A stretch of 64,000 nt of DNA from Ramlibacter cellulosilyticus (GTDB lineage: Bacteria > Pseudomonadota > Gammaproteobacteria > Burkholderiales > Burkholderiaceae_C). The notes below the pieces were generated by a model. That model saw only the letters and a list, made by a program, of their open reading frames with translations, was not told where the DNA came from and searched no databases. Shown here in pieces: positions 1-7,851 of this stretch. Location of the stretch: NCBI RefSeq assembly GCF_014297465.1, contig NZ_JACORT010000005.1, forward strand, positions 62,001 through 126,000. Reading direction: 5' to 3'. The position numbers were made by a program, and so were the translations under genes. Within the stretch, counting starts at the first letter, position 1; each line of letters opens with the position of its first letter.

Positions 1-741
1 GAGACCTACCACCGCATCATGGGGCGCAACGGCATCACGCCGGAGGCGGCCAAGGCGGCGGTGCGGCGGTCGAACACGCTGATCGGCGCGCTGTCCGTGC
101 ACCTCGGCGACGCCGACGCGATGCTGTGCGGAATGGTGGGCCGCTTCGAGCACCACCTCGAGCACGTGCGCGACGTGATCGGCGCGCGGCCCGGCGAGGG
201 CTTCGCGACGCTGAACGCGCTGATGCTGCCGAACCGCACCCTCTTCATCGCCGACACCTACGTCAACGAGGACCCCGACGCGGAGCTGCTGGCCTGCATC
301 GCGCGCATGGCCGCCACGGAAGTGCGCCGCTTCGGGCTGCCGCCCAAGGTGGCCTTCCTCTCGCACAGCAACTATGGATCGTCGCACCGCGGCTCGGCGG
401 GCAAGATGCGCCAGGCGCGGGAGCTCTTCGCCCGCATGTGCCCGGACATCGAGAACGACGGCGAGCTGCAGGGCGACGCCGCGCTCTCGGAGAAGGTGCG
501 CCGCGACAGCCTGATGGACAGCACGCTGGCCGGCGAGGCCAACCTGCTGATCTGCCCGAACCTGGACTCGGCCAACATCCTGTTCAACGTGCTGAAGATG
601 ACCGGCGGGTCCGGGGTGACGGTGGGGCCGATGCTGCTGGGGGCCAAGGCGCCGGTGCACGTGCTCACGCCGACGGCGACGGTGCGGCGGGTGGTGAACA
701 TGACGGCGCTGGTGGCAGCGGCGGGGAAGCGGGGGGAGTGA
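1..741 (+). CDS. maeB: NADP-dependent malic enzyme, C-terminal phosphotransacetylase-like domain (partial)
   Basis: The reading frame is open from the first base, so the N-terminal malic enzyme part lies outside the window. The visible 246 residues match the C-terminal phosphate-acetyltransferase-like domain of large MaeB-type enzymes: an early GDADAMLCG stretch, then SHSNYGSSHRGSAGKM, then a C-terminal segment with LICPNLDSANILFNVLK and GGSGVTVGPMLLG. MaeB converts malate to pyruvate with NADP reduction in the cytoplasm; the PTA-like domain is regulatory (acetyl-CoA sensing) in characterised members. The frame ends in TGA followed by a palindromic repeat and a convergent gene, so it is probably the last gene of its transcript. 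The family call is secure; catalytic residues cannot be checked here. Confidence 0.93.
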   Translation, partial: ETYHRIMGRNGITPEAAKAAVRRSNTLIGALSVHLGDADAMLCGMVGRFEHHLEHVRDVIGARPGEGFATLNALMLPNRTLFIADTYVNEDPDAELLACIARMAATEVRRFGLPPKVAFLSHSNYGSSHRGSAGKMRQARELFARMCPDIENDGELQGDAALSEKVRRDSLMDSTLAGEANLLICPNLDSANILFNVLKMTGGSGVTVGPMLLGAKAPVHVLTPTATVRRVVNMTALVAAAGKRGE

Positions 742-743
742 GT

Positions 744-836
744 GCTGGGGTCCGCTGCGCGGAACCCAGCCTACAGGGACCCTACGAACCCAGCGGTTCG
801 TCCGTAGGCTGGGTTGCGCCGAAGGCGCACCCCAGC
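744..836. repeat. Palindromic repeat family A, copy 1 (between convergent genes)
   Basis: Two inverted arms, GCTGGGGTCCGCTGCGCGG..CCCAGCCTAC and GTAGGCTGGGTTGCGCC..GCACCCCAGC, enclose a short loop. The same arms recur at 25643-25741 (inside ureF), 44030-44196 and 47806-47904. It lies between maeB and the convergent GlsB-type gene and could form a large hairpin in either transcript. Confidence 0.85.
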
Positions 837-850
837 TTTTCCCGTTCCCC

Positions 851-877
851 AAAGAAAAGGAGCGCCAACGGCGCTCC
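851..877 (-). terminator. Rho-independent terminator of the GlsB-type gene
   Basis: Read on the minus strand there is a perfect 8-bp stem GGAGCGCC / GGCGCTCC with a 3-base loop, followed directly by a T-rich tract (TTTTCTTT). It sits 50 bp after the stop of the minus-strand gene at 928-1194. Confidence 0.8.
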
Positions 878-927
878 AGTGATGCGGGCGGCAGACCCGC
901 GAATCTGTTTGTTGTGCTGTTCCCGGC

Positions 928-1194
928 TTAGCGGACGCGGCCGCGGCGGAACAGGTTGACGATGGCCAGCAGGATGATGGCGCCGATCAGCGAGACGACG
1001 ATCGAGCCGACGCTGATGCCCTGGTTGATGGTGCCCACACCCACCAGCGGGGAGATGAGCCAGCCACCCAGGAACGCGCCCACGATACCCACCACCACGT
1101 TCAGCAGGATGCCCTGCTGGCCGTCAGTGCGCATCACGAGGCTAGCGAGCCAGCCGACGATACCGCCAACGATCAACCAAATCAGAAAACCCAT
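928..1194 (-). CDS. GlsB/YeaQ/YmgE family small membrane protein
   Basis: This 88-residue protein begins MGFLIWLIVGGIVGWLAS and has three hydrophobic, glycine-rich segments, about residues 3-20, 29-51 and 60-80, ending in a basic tail RRGRVR. This is the transglycosylase-associated (GlsB/YeaQ) family of stress-induced inner-membrane proteins. The start at 1194 was chosen over the longer frame because GGAGTG lies 5 bases upstream and the family begins with this motif. A strong terminator follows, so it is a single-gene transcript. Biochemical function is not established for the family; a general stress role is inferred from characterised relatives. Confidence 0.88.
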   Translation of the reverse strand: MGFLIWLIVGGIVGWLASLVMRTDGQQGILLNVVVGIVGAFLGGWLISPLVGVGTINQGISVGSIVVSLIGAIILLAIVNLFRRGRVR

Positions 1195-1531
1195 AGTTGC
1201 ACTCCTATAGCCGCGAACGGCGTGTTGTTGATGGTCGGGCCGCAACCCGACCCGGGTCACGTCCACCTGCCCCATCCGGGGCGGGTGCTGTTCACTATGG
1301 GCGGCGCCACCAAGCGCAGGCGTAGTCGCGCGTAAAGCGAGAAGGTGCGGGCCCGGCGCGTGGGGGCGTCGGACAACCCCTACCGGCACAGCCATATTCA
1401 CGGGTTAGCCCTCGCAGGCGCCTCGCCGCGTCGCGCCGACAATACGGCCGGGCAGCCCGGCGCAGCTCGGCGGCACCGATCTTGCTTTGAACCCCTTCGT
1501 CTTCCTTTTCGAGAATTCCGGAGCGTTTTCC
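1195..1531. other. Non-coding region between divergent genes
   Basis: These 337 bases separate the divergent GlsB-type gene and the ABC transporter operon and must carry both promoters. A frame with a TTG start (1487) runs into the binding-protein gene but its leader would disrupt the signal peptide. I see no RNA gene, clear palindrome or recognisable operator here. Confidence 0.5.
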
Positions 1532-2569
1532 ATGCACAAGAGGGTCCTTCTCCAGGCCGCAGCCGCCCTGGCGCTGTCCACCGGCCTCACGGCCGCCCAC
1601 GCGCAGGCCGCCACCCCCATCAAGTTCCTGCTCGACTGGCGCTTCGAAGGGCCGGCCGCGCTGTTCCTGCAGCCCGTGGCCAAGGGCTACTTCAAGGCCG
1701 CCGGCCTCGACGTGCAGGTCGACGCGGGCACCGGCTCCGGCGCCGCCGTGCAGCGCGTGGCCACCGGCACCTACGACATGGGCTTCGCCGACCTGGCGGC
1801 GCTGATGGAGTTCCACGCCAACAACCCCGACGCGCCCAACAAGCCCGTGGCCGTCATGATGGTCTACAACAACACGCCGGCCGCCGTGATGGCGCTGAAG
1901 AAGTCCGGGATCAAGTCGCCCGCCGACCTGAACGGCAAGAAGATGGGCGCGCCCGTGTTCGACGCGGGCCGCCGCGGCTTCCCGATCTTCCAGAAAGCCA
2001 ACGCCATCCCGAACGTGACCTGGGTGTCGATGGACCCGCCGCTGCGCGAGACCATGCTGGCGCGCGGTGACATCGACGCGATCACCGGCTTCTCCTTCAC
2101 CTCGCTGCTGAACCTCGAGGCGCGCGGCGTCAAGCCGGAAGACATCGTCACGCTGCCGTATTCGCAGCACGGCGTGAAGCTGTATGGCAACGTGATCATC
2201 GCCTCGCCGAAACTGATCCGCGAGAACCCGAACGCGGTGAAGGCGTTCCTCGCCGCCTTCTCGAGAGGCGCCAGGGAAGTCATGGCGAATCCCGACGCCG
2301 CCGTCGACTACATCAAGCAGCGGGACGGCATCATCGACACGAAGCTGGAGACGCGCCGCCTGAAGATGGCGATCAACGACGTCATCGCCAGCCCCGACGC
2401 GCGCGCCGAGGGCTTCGGCCAGGTCAATCCCTCGCGCCTGTCGCTCATGGCCTCGCAGGTCTCCGACGCCTTCGCGACCAAGACCCGCGTGAACCCGGAC
2501 GCCGTGTGGAACGGCTCCTTCCTGCCCGCGAAGGCGGACCTGAACGTGCTGCCTCCCGCCAAGAAGTGA
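1532..2569 (+). CDS. ABC transporter substrate-binding protein, NMT1/SsuA-like
   Basis: The protein has 345 residues with a Sec signal peptide (MHKRV, hydrophobic core, cleavage after AHAQA). The mature part begins TPIKFLLDWRFEGPAALFLQ, the typical start of NMT1/THI5-like periplasmic proteins that bind pyrimidine precursors, sulfonates, nitrate or similar small ligands. DWRFEGPAA resembles thiamin-pyrimidine binders, but the ligand cannot be read from sequence. The ATG at 1532 is preferred to an upstream TTG because it places the signal peptide correctly. Its stop overlaps the GTG start of the ATPase (GTGA), so ATPase, permease and ureD follow in one operon. The presence of ureD suggests, but does not show, a link to urea or another amide. 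Confidence 0.87.
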   Translation: MHKRVLLQAAAALALSTGLTAAHAQAATPIKFLLDWRFEGPAALFLQPVAKGYFKAAGLDVQVDAGTGSGAAVQRVATGTYDMGFADLAALMEFHANNPDAPNKPVAVMMVYNNTPAAVMALKKSGIKSPADLNGKKMGAPVFDAGRRGFPIFQKANAIPNVTWVSMDPPLRETMLARGDIDAITGFSFTSLLNLEARGVKPEDIVTLPYSQHGVKLYGNVIIASPKLIRENPNAVKAFLAAFSRGAREVMANPDAAVDYIKQRDGIIDTKLETRRLKMAINDVIASPDARAEGFGQVNPSRLSLMASQVSDAFATKTRVNPDAVWNGSFLPAKADLNVLPPAKK

Positions 2570-3393
2570 GCCTCCCCACCGACTCCGCCTTCATCGATTT
2601 CCGGGACGTCTGGCTCGCCTACAACGACGAACTGCTGCGCGAAGGGCAGTTCGCCGTGGAGGCGATCGACCTGCAGGTGCGCCAGGGCGAGTTCATCGCC
2701 ATCGTCGGGCCTTCGGGCTGCGGCAAGTCCACGTTCATGAAGCTCGCGACGGGGCTCAAGCCGCCGTCGCGCGGCCGCATCCTCATCGACGGCCAGCCCG
2801 TGACGGGGCCGCTCAAGATCTCCGGCATGGCGTTCCAGGCGCCGTCGCTGCTGCCCTGGCGGACGACGATCGACAACGTGCTGCTGCCGCTGGAGATCGT
2901 GGAGCCTTACCGCAGCCGCTTCAAGCAGAAGCGCCGCGAGTACGAGGAACGCGCGCGCGCCCTGCTGCGCAAGGTGGGCCTCGCCGGCTACGAGGACAAG
3001 TTCCCGTGGCAGCTCTCCGGCGGCATGCAGCAGCGCGCGAGCATCTGCCGCGCGCTGATCCACGAGCCCAAGATGCTGCTGCTCGACGAGCCTTTCGGCG
3101 CGCTCGACGCCTTCACGCGCGAGGAGCTGTGGTGCATCCTGCGCGACCTGTGGACCGAGCAGCGCTTCAACGTCGTCCTGGTCACGCACGACCTGCGCGA
3201 GTCGGTGTTCCTCGCCGACACCGTGTACGTCATGAGCAAGAGCCCCGGCCGCTTCGTGGTGAAGCGCGAGATCGGCTTCCCGCGCCCGCGCGACCTGGAG
3301 ATCACCTACACCAAGGAGTTCACGGACGTCGTGCATGAACTGCGCGGGCACATCGGCGCGCTCCGGAAGCACGGGGCGGAGGTGGCGCAATGA
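2566..3393 (+). CDS. ABC transporter ATP-binding protein, SsuB/TauB-like
   Basis: The 275-residue nucleotide-binding subunit has Walker A GPSGCGKST (about residues 48-56), Q-loop region MAFQAPSLLPW, signature LSGGMQQRASICRAL, Walker B MLLLDEPFGALD and H-loop LVTHDLRES. It would power import through the permease encoded next. GTG at 2566 is the likely start because it overlaps the stop of the binding-protein gene and an upstream extension would only read through that gene. It overlaps the permease start by ATGA. About 15 residues in the middle (YRSRFKQKRREYEERA) form a charged insertion after the Q-loop region. Confidence 0.93.
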   Translation: MSLPTDSAFIDFRDVWLAYNDELLREGQFAVEAIDLQVRQGEFIAIVGPSGCGKSTFMKLATGLKPPSRGRILIDGQPVTGPLKISGMAFQAPSLLPWRTTIDNVLLPLEIVEPYRSRFKQKRREYEERARALLRKVGLAGYEDKFPWQLSGGMQQRASICRALIHEPKMLLLDEPFGALDAFTREELWCILRDLWTEQRFNVVLVTHDLRESVFLADTVYVMSKSPGRFVVKREIGFPRPRDLEITYTKEFTDVVHELRGHIGALRKHGAEVAQ

Positions 3394-4160
3394 AGCCCCA
3401 CAAGCATTTCGAGCGCTGGGCGCCGCTGCTGCTGGTGCTGGCGCTGCTGGTCCTCTGGCAGGTGGTCGTGGCCGCCTTCGCGATCCCGGAGTTCATCTTC
3501 CCCAGCCCCTGGCAGATCGCGCAGCAGATGGCGGAGTTCAAGGGCCCGCTGCTCGCCGCGTCCTGGAGCACGTTCTGGGTGACGATGGTCGGCTTCGCGA
3601 TCGCGATCGTCGTCGGCGTGCTGCTCGGGTTCCTGATCGGGTCCTCGCGCGTCGCGTATGCGGCGCTCTACCCGATCATGGTGGGCTTCAACGCGGTGCC
3701 CAAGGCCGCCATCGTGCCCATCCTCGTGGTGTGGTTCGGCATCGGGCTCGGGCCCGGCATCGTCACGGCTTTCCTGATCTCCTTCTTCCCGATCATGGTG
3801 AACATCGCGACGGGGCTGGCGACGCTGGAGCCGGAGCTGGAGGACGTGCTGCGCGTGCTGGGCGCGCGCCGCTGGGACGTGCTGGTGAAGGTGGGCCTGC
3901 CGCGCGCCATGCCTTACTTCTACGGCTCGCTGAAGATCGCGATCACGCTCGCCTTCGTCGGCACCGTGCTGGCGGAGATGACCGCGGGCGACAGCGGCAT
4001 CGGCAACCTGATCCAGACCGCGGGCAGCCAGCAGCGCATGCCGCTCGCCTTCGCGGGGCTGGTCGTGATCAGCGTGATGGCGATGGCGATGTACGAGCTG
4101 TTCAGCGCGATCGAGAAGCACACGACGGCGTGGGCGCACCGCGGCTCGCAGGCGCAATGA
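3390..4160 (+). CDS. ABC transporter permease, SsuC/TauC-like
   Basis: This 256-residue membrane protein has about six hydrophobic helices, starting near LLLVLALLVLWQVVVAAF. It carries the BPD_transp_1 coupling motif around LEDVLRVLGARRWDVLVKVGLP, followed by the helix containing AFVGTVLAEMTAG. It forms the membrane channel for the preceding ATPase and binding protein. Its start overlaps the ATPase stop (ATGA), and ureD begins one base after its stop, which makes co-translation likely. Confidence 0.92.
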   Translation: MKPHKHFERWAPLLLVLALLVLWQVVVAAFAIPEFIFPSPWQIAQQMAEFKGPLLAASWSTFWVTMVGFAIAIVVGVLLGFLIGSSRVAYAALYPIMVGFNAVPKAAIVPILVVWFGIGLGPGIVTAFLISFFPIMVNIATGLATLEPELEDVLRVLGARRWDVLVKVGLPRAMPYFYGSLKIAITLAFVGTVLAEMTAGDSGIGNLIQTAGSQQRMPLAFAGLVVISVMAMAMYELFSAIEKHTTAWAHRGSQAQ

Positions 4161-4161
4161 C

Positions 4162-4992
4162 ATGGGCTGGCACGCGAGCCTGGCGCTCGACTACACCCGC
4201 GAGGGCGGCCGCAGCGTCGCCCGCTTCGCGCACGAGGGGCCCTTGCGCATCCTGCAAAGCCTGTGGCCGGAGGGCGGCGAGGTGTGCCACAACGTGCTCG
4301 TGCACCCCCCCGGCGGGCTGGTGGCCGGGGACACGCTGCAGGTCGCCGTGCGCGCCGGCGAAGGCAGCCACGGGCTGGTGACGAGCCCCGGTGCGGCGCG
4401 CTTCTACCGCAGCGAAGGCGCGCCCGCGGTACAGGACGTGCACCTGCGCATGGAAGGCGGCGCGCGCCTCGAGTGGCTGCCGCTGGAAGCGCTGTACTAC
4501 AGCGGTTGCCGCGCCGAGAATCGCCTGCGCATGGACCTCGCACCCGGCGCCGAAGTCCTGGGGTGGGACATCGCGGCGCTGGGCCTGCCGCAGGCAGGCC
4601 AGCCTTTCGTGCGGGGCAGCGTGCTGCAGCACCTGGAACTCGCCGGCGCGTGGCTGGAGCGCGGCCGCATCGCGGCGGACGACGCGCGGCTGATGGACGG
4701 GCCGCTCGGCCTCGCCGGCCACCGCTGCCTGGCGAGCCTCTTCTTCGCCGCGGGGTCGGAGCTCCCGCGCGCGCGGCGCGAAGCGCTGCTGGACGCCGCA
4801 CGGGAGGTGATCGAGCCGCACGCCCTCGCCAGCACGGCGGGGGCGACGGCGCCCGGGCCGCAGGTGGTCGTCGTGCGCGTGCTCGCGCCGCTGGTGGAGC
4901 CCGCCTTCCAGCTGCTGAAGTCCGTCCGGCGCGCCTGGCGGCCGCTGCTGTGGAACCGGGCCCCGGAAGAGCCGCGCGGCTGGACGATCTGA
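4162..4992 (+). CDS. ureD: Urease accessory protein UreD
   Basis: UreD is the chaperone that binds apo-urease with UreF and UreG and helps deliver nickel. The 276-residue protein shows the family hallmarks: GPLRILQSLWPEGGEVCHN near the N-terminus, HPPGGLVAGD, TSPGAARFYRS, LEWLPLEALYYSG and a C-terminal RRAWRPLLWNR. It starts one base after the permease stop, so it is the last gene of the ABC operon. It lies 16.6 kb from ureA and on the far side of the urt cluster, whereas ureD normally sits directly upstream of ureA. No second ureD is visible in the window, so this copy probably serves the urease at 21.6-26.7 kb. Confidence 0.93.
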   Translation: MGWHASLALDYTREGGRSVARFAHEGPLRILQSLWPEGGEVCHNVLVHPPGGLVAGDTLQVAVRAGEGSHGLVTSPGAARFYRSEGAPAVQDVHLRMEGGARLEWLPLEALYYSGCRAENRLRMDLAPGAEVLGWDIAALGLPQAGQPFVRGSVLQHLELAGAWLERGRIAADDARLMDGPLGLAGHRCLASLFFAAGSELPRARREALLDAAREVIEPHALASTAGATAPGPQVVVVRVLAPLVEPAFQLLKSVRRAWRPLLWNRAPEEPRGWTI

Positions 4993-5132
4993 CGGGCGCG
5001 TACCCGCCGGGTGCGCGCCGTCCTACCCGACCATGGGCCGCCCGCGCCCGGCACGCCCGCCCCTCTCCGGCAGCCCCGGAACGGCCTTGCACCGAGACTT
5101 GCAGCATTCAACGAACTGCAAGGAGTTCCCCC

Positions 5133-5624
5133 ATGAAAAAGACGGACCGGTCGCTCAAGAGCATGCTGTCCTTCGGTGCCGCCGCGCTGCTGGCGGTCGG
5201 TGCCGCCACCGCCCAGGTTGCCACCACGGGCTCCGATGCGAGCTTCCCCGGCGCCTCCGCCATCGATTCCTCCGGTAGCTTCCGGTCCGAGATGCAGGCC
5301 TGCATGAGCGGCCAGACGCAGCAGGACCGCGACACCTGCATGAAGGAAGCGCGCAACGCCGCCGCCGAGAAGAACCGCGGCCGCCTGGAAACCTACGGCG
5401 CCAACGAACAGCACGCCACGGCGCGCTGCGACGTGCACACGACCGCCGAAGACCGTGCCGCCTGCCAGGCCCGCGTGATGGGCATGGGCAGCGTCGACGG
5501 CAGCGTCGCCGGCGGTGGCCTGATCCGCGAAGTGGAGACGGTGGTGATGCCGTCCGGCCAGAACTCGATCACCGTGGAGCCGCAGACCGAAGCCGGCCCC
5601 ATCGTCCTGGTCCCGTCGCGCTAA
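5133..5624 (+). CDS. Secreted hypothetical protein
   Basis: This 163-residue protein starts MKKTDRSLKSMLSFG with a clear signal peptide (AAALLAVGAATAQ, cleavage likely after AATAQ). The mature part holds four cysteines in CMSGQTQQDRDTC, then ARCDVHTTAEDRAAC, which could form two disulfides. The ATG has an AAGGAG site 8 bases upstream, which decides the start over the longer open frame. I do not recognise a named family; similar CMS..DRxxC repeats occur in small periplasmic proteins of Comamonadaceae. A strong terminator follows at 5648-5691. Confidence 0.75.
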   Translation: MKKTDRSLKSMLSFGAAALLAVGAATAQVATTGSDASFPGASAIDSSGSFRSEMQACMSGQTQQDRDTCMKEARNAAAEKNRGRLETYGANEQHATARCDVHTTAEDRAACQARVMGMGSVDGSVAGGGLIREVETVVMPSGQNSITVEPQTEAGPIVLVPSR

Positions 5625-5647
5625 GCCCGACGACTCCGTCCTACACC

Positions 5648-5691
5648 CTGGCCCGCCCCGCCGCATAAGCTGGGCGGGCCAGCCGTTTTTT
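5648..5691 (+). terminator. Rho-independent terminator
   Basis: A perfect 11-bp stem CTGGCCCGCCC / GGGCGGGCCAG with a 13-base loop is followed by CCG and six T residues. It ends the transcript of the secreted protein. Its T-run lies only a few bases before the ribosome binding site of the next gene, so that gene depends on readthrough or on a promoter inside the hairpin region. Confidence 0.85.
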
Positions 5692-5703
5692 GGGAGAAGC
5701 ACG

Positions 5704-5964
5704 ATGAACGACAGGAAGAAGGGCCCGGGCGAGGCCGAGGGCGACGGGACCGCGGAGCACGGCTACCGCAACGAGGTGAGCTGGGAAGCCGGCCAGGGCC
5801 GCCAGCCGTACGCGAACCGCGGCGATGCCGAACAGCACGCCGACGCGATGCCGGAACCGGAAGCAGGGAACGCGGGCGAGACCGCGGGACGGAACGTCGA
5901 GGACCTGGACGCCGTGAAGCGCAAGCCGGAGCGCCCCGAGAGCGAGGCGCCCCGCAGCACCTGA
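5704..5964 (+). CDS. Hydrophilic hypothetical protein
   Basis: The 86-residue product is highly polar and charged (repeated GE, AE, DA and KRKPERPE), with no hydrophobic segment and no cysteine. It is probably disordered. A GGGAGAAG site 5 bases before the ATG supports translation. I do not recognise the family. The composition resembles small stress-related hydrophilins, but that is only a compositional likeness. It is convergent with the tiny membrane-peptide gene 7 bases downstream. Confidence 0.6.
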   Translation: MNDRKKGPGEAEGDGTAEHGYRNEVSWEAGQGRQPYANRGDAEQHADAMPEPEAGNAGETAGRNVEDLDAVKRKPERPESEAPRST

Positions 5965-5971
5965 CGCGAGG

Positions 5972-6046
5972 TCAGAGCACGCCGAACAGCATCAGCAACA
6001 GCACGATGCCGAGGGGCACGCCGAGAAGCCAGAGGATGACGGGCAT
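5972..6046 (-). CDS. Very small membrane peptide (24 residues)
   Basis: The frame encodes one hydrophobic helix beginning MPVILWLLGVPLGIVL and ending in GVL, with almost no polar residues. A good AAGGAGA site lies 5-6 bases upstream of the ATG. Single-helix peptides of this type are common but usually left unannotated in betaproteobacteria. Function unknown. The ribosome binding site and composition argue for a real gene. Confidence 0.5.
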   Translation of the reverse strand: MPVILWLLGVPLGIVLLLMLFGVL

Positions 6047-6159
6047 GGTGTTCTCCTTGAGGTGGTACTGGGAACACCTTAAGGCCAGGGCCTCGGGCGA
6101 GGCGCCGGGAGCGGGAGAGGGGCCGGGTAGGAACAGGCCGCCTTTACATCCCCCGTGAA

Positions 6160-6852
6160 CTAGATCGCCACCAGCTGCCGCACGCCGTTGGCCTCCATGT
6201 CCTTCCCGCGGCCCTGCGCGACCACTTCCCCCCGCTCCATCACCGCATAGGTGTCCGCGAGCTCCTGCGCGAAGTCGTAGTACTGCTCGACGAGCAGGAT
6301 CGCCATGTCGCCGCGATCGGCCAGCATGCGGATCACGCGGCCGATCTCCTTGATGATGCTGGGCTGGATGCCTTCCGTGGGCTCGTCCAGCACCAGCAGC
6401 TTGGGCCTGGCCGCGAGCGCACGCGCGATGGCGAGTTGCTGCTGCTGGCCGCCGGAGAGGTCGCCACCGCGCCGGTGCAGCATCTGCTGGAGCACCGGGA
6501 ACAGCTCGTAGAGCTCCGCGGGGATGGCCGTGCTGCCCGGCTTCGTCGCCAGCCCCATCCGCAGGTTCTCTTCCACCGTCAGCCGCGCGAAGATCTCGCG
6601 GCCCTGCGGCACGAAGCCGATGCCGGCGCGGGCCCGCTCGTAAGGCGTCTTGCCCTGGATGGGCTTGCCGTCGAAGAGGATGGTGCCGGACTTGATGGGG
6701 ACGAGCCCCATCAGCGACTTCAGCAAGGTCGTCTTGCCAACCCCGTTGCGCCCGAGGATCACGGTCACCTGCCCGAGCTTCGCCTCGAGGCTCACGTCGC
6801 GAAGGATGTGGGAGCCGCCGTAGTACTGGTGGATGTTGTGGATGGTGAGCAT
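6160..6852 (-). CDS. urtE: Urea ABC transporter ATPase UrtE
   Basis: UrtE is one of the two ATPases of the high-affinity urea importer. The 230-residue protein has Walker A GRNGVGKTTL (about residues 34-43), signature LSGGQQQQLAIARAL, Walker B LLVLDEPTEGIQPS and H-region LLVEQYYDFA, all typical of LivF/UrtE subunits. IHQYYGGSHILRDVSL near the N-terminus is characteristic of UrtE. It is the last gene of urtABCDE. It is separated from urtD by 123 bases that hold a long hairpin repeat, whereas urtB-C-D overlap. Confidence 0.95.
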   Translation of the reverse strand: MLTIHNIHQYYGGSHILRDVSLEAKLGQVTVILGRNGVGKTTLLKSLMGLVPIKSGTILFDGKPIQGKTPYERARAGIGFVPQGREIFARLTVEENLRMGLATKPGSTAIPAELYELFPVLQQMLHRRGGDLSGGQQQQLAIARALAARPKLLVLDEPTEGIQPSIIKEIGRVIRMLADRGDMAILLVEQYYDFAQELADTYAVMERGEVVAQGRGKDMEANGVRQLVAI

Positions 6853-6871
6853 GGTGTTGGATCTGCAAGAA

Positions 6872-6969
6872 GAACGCAGAGGTCGCAGAGGCTACGCAGA
6901 GGTCGCAGAGGAATATCTTTGGAAGGCTGTTCTCTGCGACCTCTGCGTATCTCTGCGACCTCTGCGTTC
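6872..6969. repeat. Long inverted repeat built from GCAGAGGTC units, between urtD and urtE
   Basis: Each arm contains two tandem copies of a GCAGAGGTCGCAGAG unit (6872-6910), mirrored at 6932-6969 by CTCTGCGACCTCTGCG twice. The arms are close to perfectly complementary and enclose about 21 bases. In the urt mRNA this would form a stem of nearly 40 bp that could stabilise or attenuate the message upstream of urtE. Confidence 0.85.
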
Positions 6970-6975
6970 ATCCTC

Positions 6976-7851
6976 TCATCGCCCCAGGTAAACCTCGATC
7001 ACGCGCTCGTCGTTCTGCACCTGCTCCAGCGTGCCTTCCGCCAGCACCGAACCCTCGTGCAGCACCGTCACCTTCTCGGAGATCGCCTGGATGAAGGACA
7101 TGTCGTGCTCCACGACCATCAGCGAATGCTGGCCCTTGAGCGTGAGGAACAGTTCCGCCGTGCGCGCAGTCTCCTCGTCTGTCATGCCGGCCACGGGTTC
7201 GTCCAGCAGCAGCAGCTTCGGGTCCTGCATCAGCAGCATGCCGATCTCCAGCCATTGCTTCTGCCCATGGCTCAAGGTGCCCGCGAGGCGGTTCACGCTG
7301 TCGGCCAGCTGGATCGTGCGCAGCACCTCGGCGAGCCGGTCGCTGTCGGCGGAGTCGGGCTGGAAGAACATGGACGCCCGCACGCCCTTGTCCGTCTTGA
7401 GCGCGAGCTCCAGGTTCTCGTACACCGTGAGCTGCTCGAAGACCGTGGGCTTCTGGAACTTGCGGCCTATGCCCATCTGCGCGATCTCCGCTTCCTTGTA
7501 GCGCAGCAGGTCGATGGTGCTGCCGAAGAAGACGGTGCCGGCATCGGGCCGCGTCTTGCCGGTGATGATGTCCATCATCGTCGTCTTGCCCGCGCCGTTG
7601 GGGCCGATGATGCAGCGCAGCTCGCCGGGCGCGATGTCCAGCGAGAGCTTGTTGATCGCGCGGAAGCCGTCGAAGCTGACGCTCACGTCTTCCAGGTACA
7701 GGATGCGGCCGTGCGCGACGTCCACTTCCCCGGGCACCACGGGACGGCCCGTCGCCGCGTGGCGTCCACCGGATTCCGTCCTGTCTTTCGCTGCCATCCG
7801 CGCGTAGGCGGATGCCCGTCGCGCGCCTTCTTCCATCAGGTCGGGCGTCAT
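6976..7851 (-). CDS. urtD: Urea ABC transporter ATPase UrtD
   Basis: This is the LivG-like ATPase of the urea importer, 291 residues. It has Walker A GPNGAGKTTMMD, signature LSHGQKQWLEIGMLL, Walker B LLLLDEPVAGMTDEE and H-region MVVEHDMSFI, all diagnostic of UrtD. The ATG at 7851 overlaps the urtC stop (ATGA). About 48 residues of polar N-terminal extension precede the conserved LYLEDVSVSFDGFRA. Part of that extension is arginine- and alanine-rich and may be less constrained. Confidence 0.95.
   Translation of the reverse strand: MTPDLMEEGARRASAYARMAAKDRTESGGRHAATGRPVVPGEVDVAHGRILYLEDVSVSFDGFRAINKLSLDIAPGELRCIIGPNGAGKTTMMDIITGKTRPDAGTVFFGSTIDLLRYKEAEIAQMGIGRKFQKPTVFEQLTVYENLELALKTDKGVRASMFFQPDSADSDRLAEVLRTIQLADSVNRLAGTLSHGQKQWLEIGMLLMQDPKLLLLDEPVAGMTDEETARTAELFLTLKGQHSLMVVEHDMSFIQAISEKVTVLHEGSVLAEGTLEQVQNDERVIEVYLGR

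Noticed and set aside
744..836. Family A repeat as a simple Rho-independent terminator of maeB
   Set aside because: It recurs as a dispersed family, one copy inside a gene, and has no T-run. It may stop transcription, but it is a repeat element first.
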